A DNA stretch of 64,000 nt. Origin: Sepioteuthis lessoniana. Lineage: Eukaryota; Mollusca; Cephalopoda; Myopsida; Loliginidae. Both the position numbers and the translations under genes were made by a program. The stretch covers positions 67,257,833 through 67,321,832 of the forward strand of contig OY757904.1 of assembly GCA_963585895.1 (NCBI GenBank), written 5' to 3'. The notes below the pieces were generated by a model. That model saw nothing but the letters and a program-made list of their open reading frames with translations. It made no database searches and was not told the DNA's origin. Each line of letters opens with the position of its first letter. Position 1 is the first letter of the stretch. Shown piece by piece: positions 57,121 to 64,000 of this stretch.

Positions 57121-58690
57121 CAGTAGCGTCTAAAACTAAGGGACAACATTTAAAACATAATATTTGTTAGAAATAACAACTGTGAAAAGCTGAATTTTTT
57201 ACAAATGGTAATCGTTATCATCCATAATAACATACAAAAATTTGAATCATTTGCAAAGGATAGAAAAAGAATTATAATAACTATTTATTTATTTTCAAAA
57301 TAGGATCGCCCTAAAAGTAAGGAAACAAAATTGAGAAAAACAATGTAAACAGTATGCTATATTTAAATTTTTTGATTCCCTCTAAAGAATAAGTCTTACT
57401 TAGTCATTTGTAAACGTTGCATCAGCCGGCACCATGGCGAAACGCCAAAAACTCCATTACTCTGTGAGACAAGCTATTGTGAAGCACCACAAGGAAAAGC
57501 ACACCATTAGAGAGATTTCAGAGAAAGTGAAACGTTCCAAGAGTGTTGTAGGCAGGGTTGTTAAATCCTACAATGATACTGGCAAAATAATTAGTGCTTT
57601 TAAAACCGGCAGACCCCACAAAAATTCGGCAAGAGAAGATCGAATAATGCAGCGTATGTCATTAAAGGACCGTTTAAAGTCTTGCACAGAAATTAAAAGG
57701 GTTATGAATAGTACCTCATGTGTTAATGTGTCAAGACACACTGTTTCTAGACGACTGAAAGAAATAGGGCTGTTTAATCGAACCCGAAGAATAAGAAGAA
57801 GAAATTAGAGTTTGCAAACAGGTATGTAATTTGGACAAATGAAAATTGGGCAAAAGTATTTTTCAGGGATGAAAGCAAGTTTAATTTATTTGGAAATGGT
57901 GGAAAAAAAAAACAATGTAAAGAGACTTATTGGTGAAAGATTAAGTGCACAGTTTACTAAGAAAATTGTCAAGTGTGGGGGCGGAAGCGTCATGGTATTT
58001 GGAATGTTTTCTAGCCAAGGTACAACGCCTCTTGTCCGGATACAAACTCGTGTAAACGCGCAGATCTATAAAAACATTGTTCAAGATCATGTTGTGCCAA
58101 TCATACAGAATTCAGGTTTCGATAGGGCTACCTTTATGAAAGATAATTCCCCATGTCACGAGGCAAAGGTGGTAATGAGTTACCTTAGCGAGCATGATTT
58201 CGAAATTATGGATTGGCCACCGCAAAGTCCTGACTTAAATCCAATAGAAAATCTTTGGAAGACCTTGGGAGTGAAAGTTATGGAAATAAATCCCACTAAC
58301 ACGGAGGATTTGTGGGTGAAGCTTCAAGAAGAATGGTCTAAAATTAGTATCGAGGATTGTCAAGAACTGATTCGTTCTTGTAGTCGAAGATGTGCGGCTG
58401 TCATTGAGAGCAAGGGCTCATTTACTAAATATTGATTGTACATGTATTTTTATTGTTTTTTGGCTGTTTAAATTGTTTTTCTAAATTTTATCCCTTAATT
58501 TTGGACGTTCTAAATTTGAAAAAAAAAAAATTGTTATAATTTTTTTTCTATCCGTTGAAAATGATTCAAATTTTAGTATGTTATTATGGATGATAACGAC
58601 TACCATTTGTCCAAATTTCAGCTTTTTACAGTGGTTATTCTAACAAATATTAGGTTTTAAAATGTTGTCCCTTAGTTTTGGACGCTAAGG
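57121..58690 (+). mobile_element. Tc1-type DNA transposon with long inverted repeats
   Basis: 1570 bp with TA on both sides (57119-57120 and 58691-58692). Terminal inverted repeats extend about 135-140 bp (57121-57265 versus 58552-58690), beginning CAGTAGCGTCTAAAACTAAG on the left and CCTTAGCGTCCAAAACTAAG on the right. Mismatches in the repeats indicate some age. One disabled transposase inside. Confidence 0.9.
57434..58435 (+). pseudogene. Tc1-type transposase (DD34E), two compensating frameshifts
   Basis: First open part 57434-57808 has paired helix-turn-helix DNA binding (RQAIVKHHKEKHTIREISEK, SVVGRVVKSYNDTG). A one-base shift near 57796 puts the next segment, with WTNENWAKV and the first catalytic D in FFRDESKF, in another frame. 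A second shift at an A run near 57903-57911 restores the frame for 57839-58435 (ATG internal). There GGGSVMVFGMF, D in FMKDNSPCH and E in SPDLNPIENLW are spaced by 34 residues, the DD34E pattern. All catalytic residues survive; only the frames are broken. Confidence 0.9.
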
Positions 58691-58965
58691 TATTTATGAA
58701 GCAATTAACGCAACAAGTGCTTTCACTGCCAAACACACCAATTAAATTTACAATACAAAAGCATAGAATATTAAACCGAAAGATTGTTTTAATTGACATG
58801 ACAATTTCGGTAGATGCTACCAAAATATCACAGAACACTTTGTATACAACCCAGTTTATTAGGACTGATTTGAAATGAATAAAATTGTATAATTCTTGGG
58901 CCAATACCTGAAGAAAAACGCTTTAAAAATCACAAATTTTGGCCTCAACGACTAAGACTCACATC

Positions 58966-59163
58966 TCAATTAAGCTCCGTGTAACTGTCTGCGAAGTACC
59001 GCAAGAGATAGTTCTGACCAATTTCAAAGAAACTGTTGCAAACACCGGCACCGCCATACCCAGAAAGAGCTAAATTCAATTTTCTCCATGCATCTCTGTT
59101 ATTACCAAGTATACTTGCAGATACTGATACTTTCACACAAACATGTCTCTTATCACATTTCAC
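58966..59163 (-). CDS. Hypothetical ORF, possible exon or TE remnant
   Basis: 65 codons on the minus strand with unusually even composition for this window and no low-complexity sequence. It includes CDKRHVCVKVSVSAS, AWRKLNLALSGYGG and EIGQNYLLRYFADSY. An AG precedes its start in the intron-acceptor style (…GAACAG then TG). I do not recognise the family; it could be an exon or part of a decayed DNA transposon. No neighbours support either. Confidence 0.25.
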   Translation of the reverse strand: MKCDKRHVCVKVSVSASILGNNRDAWRKLNLALSGYGGAGVCNSFFEIGQNYLLRYFADSYTELN

Positions 59164-59169
59164 TGTTCT

Positions 59170-59745
59170 AAAAGACGTACGTGATACTGTTTAATCCGTT
59201 AACAACTCAAAGTACATATATTACATCCAAAGAACTGTATATTCCAGGTTTTTTCTTGCTATATAGAATTAGTATTTTTTTCTACACCACCTAGTATTTT
59301 TTTTATTCGATTCCATTCTTTTAATGAAACACGTTGGTTTAAAAGATCTGCTAACTAGCAGTGGAGATTATTTACGTTATTGTTATAGAATCCCAGCATT
59401 CCAAATTTTAACGTTTGGCATAAACCCAAGTAGAAGAATTCCCTCAAGTCTCCAAAACAGGCCACACATTGCTTGTGCAAAAAATAACCCATGTAATAGA
59501 GGAAAGTTTTTATGTTGCTTTTAAGCATTAAATTATATATTGAAAATTGAAAAACCTACTATAGCGCAGTTTGACACCGTGCCTTTTGAATAGATGCCGA
59601 GTAATAACTTAAAAAAAAACTGCTCGGTAACAATTGATGTGCAAAAACAGGCCGTTTACATGATACTACAATGAAAGGTCCAAAGAATGGGAAATGCTTA
59701 TATATCAACTCATGGGTTTTTCTACTTGAAATATCAACAAAGAAA
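59170..59745. other. No recognisable gene
   Basis: No motif-bearing ORF or repeat. Confidence 0.45.
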
Positions 59746-59748
59746 ATA

Positions 59749-59803
59749 CACACATACACGCACGCACGCACGCACGCACGTGTGTGTGTGTGTGTGTGTG
59801 TGT
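59749..59803. repeat. (CA/CG)n-(GT)n palindromic microsatellite
   Basis: ACACATACACGCACGCACGC followed by (GT)n; the arms are complementary. Confidence 0.9.
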
Positions 59804-60036
59804 TTTCGTGTTTAATGATTACGCCTTTTGGAAATCGACACAACCATACGAATTCAAATTAAGGACGATACTGAGGCTTGGGAAAGGTAAGACTGAAATT
59901 ATTCTTCCTGCCGCTCTAGGCATATAGCATGACTCTATCATTTTGGTCTGGCAACCGATCTCGAAGCTGGAGAACTCTCAATTTCAACATTAAAAATTAA
60001 ACTTGTGTTGCATATTGCTTGTGAGATAGGGTACCT

Positions 60037-60041
60037 ATATA

Positions 60042-60083
<42 letters not shown>
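60037..60083. repeat. (AT)n microsatellite at PLE end
   Basis: TA array with one TG interruption, abutting a PLE 3' end. Confidence 0.95.
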
Positions 60084-60084
<1 letters not shown>

Positions 60085-60124
60085 CGGCAGCATTTCTTCA
60101 TTAATACCTATTTCATTGAACATA

Positions 60125-61697
60125 CAGGGGGCCCCACAATATTTTTCGGACACTTTGAAAAAAGTACTTCAAGGTGGTCACTAGTGCCAAAAACTTTTGA
60201 GATTTAAGTACGTAGTTGAAAAGTGAATAACTACTACTAGTGTAATAATTTTCTTTTTTTTAGTTTGGATTTGATAATTTTAGTTTTTGGTGATTTTTGC
60301 GAAAATTTGCGCGACACAATTTTTCGGACATGACAAAAAATCCTATTTTATTAAGAGCTATGTTCATGTATATGTTGCTGTATGCGAATTTTCTGCTTGT
60401 ACACTGTTCTGGGGCACGGGCACCTCTACTACTATGTTAACATATGACAAGCTAACAGCATAAATAGTCCGGACATTTCTTGGCAAAACAATTAAGTTTA
60501 ATGAGGTAAATGCATTCAAAAGAAGTCGTTTGTTTGGCACGGTAGAAGCGGGAAGATGGCCTCAGCATCAGAAGGATCGCCATGGATTTGAAGCTGTCGA
60601 AATCAACGGTGGAATACATGCTGAAGACAAACTGCGAGCGGAAAAAGAAGAGAGGTTGGAAAAGATCAATTGGCAAGAGGACTGAAAAGAGAATGAAGAG
60701 GACTGTGACACGGCTTTTGACATCTGAAGAAAAAGTTACAGCAAGAAAAGTGAAGGAGAAATGTGAATTGTATGTAAACGTCCGAACAGTACAAATAGGA
60801 TTGGTTTGAAGTATGCAAAGGCTAAGAAAAAAATTACACTAACAAAGAAACACAAAGGAGCAAGACTGGAGTGTGCTAAAAGGTGGTTAACAGAGCATGT
60901 TGACTTTAAGAAGGTTATATTCACTGATACGAAGCGTTTCAAGTTTGATGGGCCTGATGGATGGTGTACTTGGTCGAGAAGGCGTGAGCCTGTTGTATTG
61001 AATAAACGACAGCTGGGAGGAGGAGTTATGGTTTGGGGCATGATCTTTGCAAATGGAAATATATGGTTGGAGTAGCTGAAAGAACGACAGAACAGCGAAA
61101 GCTACAAACAGTTGCTGGACGAGAAAGCCCTACTAATGATAAGAAGAGAGATGGGGAATGATTTCATTCTACAGCAAGACAATTGCAGCATCCATGTGTC
61201 AAAACTCATGAAAGAATGAATGGCTAAAGTGCATATGACTACTTTGGAATGGCCTGCAAGAAGCCAAGATCTAAATTTAATAGAAAATGTTTGAGAAATG
61301 CTTGTGCATCTTGGTTATGATGGACCTGAAATAACGAAAGAGGCTCAACTATGGGAACGAATACTAGGAGCCAAAAAAACAACTAATAAAAACACGTAGA
61401 GATGTTATTGTGCAAATGTTTGATCATTATGAAGAGAGATTGATAAAAGTTATTGAGAAGAAAGGTGATATTACAGACTATTAACAGTTTTTCAACGATG
61501 TCCAAAAATCATGTCGCGTTTGTTTTGTAAAAAATGATGAAAATTAAATATTTTTCCTTACCTAATCGATTTTCTTCCATTTTTATTACAGGTATTGTCT
61601 TTATATATTTAAGCTATTCTATTGAAGGAATTTCGCCACTCTATGGTACTCGGAAAGTCGAATACTAAAGTGTCCGAAAAATATTGTCGGGCCCCTG
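60125..61697 (+). mobile_element. Tc1-type DNA transposon nested in PLE
   Basis: 1573 bp bounded by TA (60123-60124 and 61698-61699). Terminal inverted repeats CAGGGGGCCCCACAATATT and CAGGGGCCCGACAATATT continue with TTTCGGACACTTT. Unrelated to the transposon at 57.1 kb beyond superfamily level. Confidence 0.9.
60582..61485 (+). pseudogene. Tc1-type transposase (DD34E), several stops
   Basis: Open parts are 60582-60809 (DNA-binding end, LSKSTVEYML, RTEKRMKRTV) and 60806-61075 (RWLTEHVDFKKVIFTDTKRF with the first catalytic D, and GGGVMVWGM). Then, with stops, QQDNCSIH (second D) and RSQDLNLIEN (E), 34 residues apart. In-frame stops near 61075, 61219 and 61294 and a frame change near 60808 disable it. 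It ends KVIEKKGDI...Y at about 61485. Confidence 0.85.
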
Positions 61698-61814
61698 TAA
61701 TAGGCATTTTTTTCTACATATTTTTTTTTTTTTTGGTTGATCCTTTCATATTGCCCGATTGATTTTATAATATTCGGCGGGAATTTCTTGATGTATCTTC
61801 CATAATTATTTATT

Positions 61815-61856
61815 TCCCAAGTAATTTCTGCCCGACTTTGGGCCACCATCAGGGGA
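61815..61856 (-). ncRNA. Hammerhead motif, decayed (PLE class A)
   Basis: Minus strand: the core reads CUGAUGG (last A changed to G), stem II and GAAA are kept, helix III has a U-C mismatch, and stem I UCCC/GGGA is intact. Expected inactive. Confidence 0.65.
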
Positions 61857-62184
61857 GGATCTATTACAAATTGATGTAACTTTTGTAAGTACATTACTAT
61901 TTTTTAAGAAGAACGTCTGAACCTTTGCAGAGTGCAGCGTTTACTTTTGAATTTGTTTCTATGAATAGTGTCAGTAGCTAAACACATTTAAGTACATTCG
62001 CACTGGTTTGAAAAATAATTCTGTTGAGTTTGTGTTGCATGTTCCTAATATGTAGTGGCTCGAGAATCTGTAGTTTTTGTTTGTTATTTTGATGATCTAA
62101 TTTTTCGTAATTCTGTTGATGGCATGAATGTTTTTTAAATGTCTATTATTTTCAACGAAATATATTTAAGGCAACTCTACATCA

Positions 62185-62640
62185 AGAATTCTACTCGGGA
62201 ACCACGATTTTAACATAATTTACCACATGTAAAATGTTGAAGAGGATTTGGCATCCTACTGCATTTTTAATGGAGGTGATCAAATCTCTATTACTATTCA
62301 AGCTTGTTATGCTTATCCCTCTCACTTGCCCATTAGATAAAAAAGTAAGACAATAGTGTCTCTAACCCTGTAGTATTGTTTAAAACAAAACTTTTAGAGG
62401 CCTTTCTCAAGATCTTGACTGATAGATTGAGTCATCAATATGTAATTGTCAACAATGCGTTTAAACATCTCGGTTAATTTCATTCTAAGAGTTTAGGGAA
62501 CTGTAATCAATATACGTTCATATTTATTTTTCTGTTTCGTAAGAGTTTTAATATCTTTTATAGTTTTTGTTTTGTTTGTCTGTTTGGTTGGTTGGTTGGT
62601 TGGTTTATAGCATATCAAACTTTGTTGGCTATTTTATGCC
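62185..62640. other. No recognisable gene
   Basis: Unclassified; a (GGTT)n tract at 62583-62608 resembles the tail of the family 2 SINE, but no SINE body adjoins it. Confidence 0.45.
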
Positions 62641-63010
62641 AAATCTATTTCTAAACAAATCATCAATTGTTTTTCAAACAATTCAGTTTGGCATGAGAAC
62701 ACAGTTTAATTGTCCACAATTTTTATGTCAAGCTATTCAGTTTAGTCAAACAGTTCTAATTCAGCTAATTTAGTTTAGTATAAGTATATATTTACTTTAC
62801 TCACAACTGAATGTCAAAACAGTTCTATATTAAACAATTCAGTTTAGCGTAAATGCAGTTTCAATATCAAAAACCGTTCCATTTCAAACAATTGAGTTTA
62901 CCATAAGAACGCAGTTTATATGTAAGTACACAGTTTAATAATCAAAAACATTTCTATTTCAAACTATTCAGTTTGGTCAAACGTTTCTAATCCAAACAAT
63001 ACAGTTTACT
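62640..63010 (+). repeat. ~60-bp minisatellite flanking repeat C
   Basis: At least five imperfect units of TTCTATTTCAAACAATTCAGTTTnnCATAAGnACnCAGTTTAAnTGTCAAAAACnG-type sequence, with period varying around 50-65 bp. The same unit flanks other repeat C copies. Confidence 0.75.
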
Positions 63011-63130
63011 TATATTTAACCTATAGATAGGGTCCTATCAGGTACTACCATTCAGAGCCAGAGTGTTTGTGGGAGTAATGGCAATGAAGAGGTGCTCTGC
63101 ATTCACCAAAGCCCCAGAATCACTGGAACC
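63010..63130 (+). repeat. Dispersed repeat C, 5' part
   Basis: ATAGGGTCCTATCAGGTACTACC, TAATGGCAATGAAGAGGTGC and CACTGGAACCTCACC. Interrupted by an RTE fragment; a short 3' remnant (ACAGCCCACTGGGCAA) follows at 63436-63462. Confidence 0.75.
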
Positions 63131-63435
63131 TCACCACCCACAAGAAACCAACTGTACGGCCACCTGCCCCCTATCACGAAAACTATTCAAGTTAGACGAA
63201 CCAGACATGCAGGACATTGCTGGAGAAGCAGGGACGAATGCATAAGAGATGTACTCTTATGGATTCCCACACATGGCCGTGCAAAAGCAGGACGACCAGC
63301 ACGAACATACATTCGGCAGCTATGTGAGGATATGGGATGTTGTCCTGAAGACCTACCTAGGACGATGAACGATAGGGAGGAGTGGCGAGAGAGGGTCAGG
63401 GATATCCGTGCTACCAGCGCGATATGATGATGATT
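63131..63435 (+). mobile_element. RTE-like LINE, 3' end inserted in repeat C
   Basis: Plus strand: in-frame QLYGHLPPITKTIQVR, RHAGHCWRSRDE, LLWIPTHGRAKAGRPART, MNDREEWRERVRDIRA and stop, then a TGATGATGAT tail. This is the only copy whose C-terminal block is still fully in frame. About 90 bp of repeat C are missing at the site, so insertion came with a deletion. Confidence 0.85.
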
Positions 63436-63449
63436 CTATAGCCACAGCC

Positions 63450-63660
63450 CACTGGGCAATACACAGTTAAATTTCAAAACAGTTTTATTTCAGATAATTC
63501 ATTTTTGCATAAGTACACACTTTAGGGGTCAAAACCGTTCTTTTTCCAGCACTTCAGTTTTGCATCAGTATGCAGTTTAAATGTCAAAACAATTATATTT
63601 TTTTAAAAATTCTGTTTTGCTCAAATACCCAGTATAAAAGCAAAAACACAGTAATCTCCA
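63450..63660 (+). repeat. ~60-bp minisatellite between two repeat C copies
   Basis: Same CAGTTTAAATGTCAAAACA-type unit as 62640-63010, linking two repeat C copies. Confidence 0.65.
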
Positions 63661-63664
63661 GAAA

Positions 63665-63876
63665 CCACGGTTTAGTTCTATTTAACCCAACGATAGGACG
63701 CTTATCAGATGCTACCTCTCCAGGCCTGAGTGGCCAAGTATCGATGGCAATAAAGGGGTACTCTACATTCCCTAAGGTTCCAACAGATTGTTTAGTGGCA
63801 TTTATTGGGGGCGGGGTTACCCCTCTGAAGAGGCCCAGTCAGTGTATTCTACAGCCCCAGCATCCTGGGCAACGTT
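63665..63876 (+). repeat. Dispersed ~200-bp repeat C
   Basis: GATAGGACGCTTATCAG, CCAGGCCTGAGTGGCC, ATGGCAATAAAGGGGTACTC, TTATTGGGGGCGGGGTTA, CCCAGTCAGTGTATTCTAC, ending ACAGCCCCAGCATCCTGGGCAA. Confidence 0.8.
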
Positions 63877-64000
63877 TTTATTTCGTTATGTTTTTGGTGG
63901 AGTTGCATATGGTCTCATGGAATACAGATATTTTCAAAAAGAGTTTTTTTGATCCAGAGATACGTCATGGAACGAAATGACCACTCTGAGTCATAGTGGA

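Larger units (their letters stand above)
60084..62180 (-). mobile_element. Penelope-like element (family A) 3' end, split by a Tc1 transposon
   Basis: 60084-60124 and 61698-62137 together form a minus-strand 3' end of the 15-18 kb PLE family: GGCAGCATTTCTTC terminal part, UTR with a decayed hammerhead, and the coding tail around 61980. The Tc1 copy at 60125-61697 interrupts it. At about 62137 orientation flips, and 62138-62180 resembles the plus-strand terminal part (TGTCTATTATTTTCAACGAAAT). Confidence 0.75.

Overview
This is a eukaryotic, AT-rich, gene-poor window made almost wholly of transposable-element remains and microsatellites. Very many long (AT)n, (CA/GT)n and (GATA)n arrays, tRNA-derived SINEs, RTE-like LINEs, Penelope-like elements (PLEs) with GIY-YIG endonucleases, and Tc1/mariner copies together fit a cephalopod-type mollusc genome (octopus-like). 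That assignment is inference from repeat character, not from a diagnostic host gene. I found no convincing host protein-coding gene, rRNA or functional tRNA; one short ORF near 59.0 kb is the only weak exon candidate.

Layout. 0-14.7 kb: SINE fragments, microsatellites, a zinc-finger LINE fragment (8.4-9.5 kb) and a possible solo LTR (7.5-8.0 kb). 14.8-19.1 kb: two Penelope-like copies joined head-to-head as a 1776-bp inverted repeat around a 556-bp spacer, both with long open reading frames, then a separate hammerhead ribozyme motif. 20-32 kb: RTE fragments, an internally deleted mariner with telomere-like repeats at its deletion point, a second PLE, a small hammerhead-bearing repeat and a third PLE relic. 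31.4-33.8 kb: an old degenerate LINE with a GC-richer patch. 35.6-37.3 kb: an old ~120-bp tandem repeat interrupted by an RTE insertion with target-site duplications. 39-46 kb: ribozyme relic, SINEs, a mariner fragment, an inverted PLE pair and an RTE fragment. 47.5-57 kb: more RTE copies, including the longest (49.5-51.4 kb). 57.1-58.7 kb and 60.1-61.7 kb: two complete-ended but disabled Tc1-type transposons, the second nested in a PLE. 63-64 kb: an unclassified ~200-bp dispersed repeat that recurs at least ten times in the window.

The most notable signal is a set of ten hammerhead-type ribozyme motifs, in four sequence classes: six look close to structurally complete and four are degenerate or doubtful. 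Several lie at PLE ends next to (AT)n arrays. Hammerheads in Penelope-like elements are an established phenomenon; the class at 19.0 kb and the small element at 29.35 kb are the ones I would look at first.
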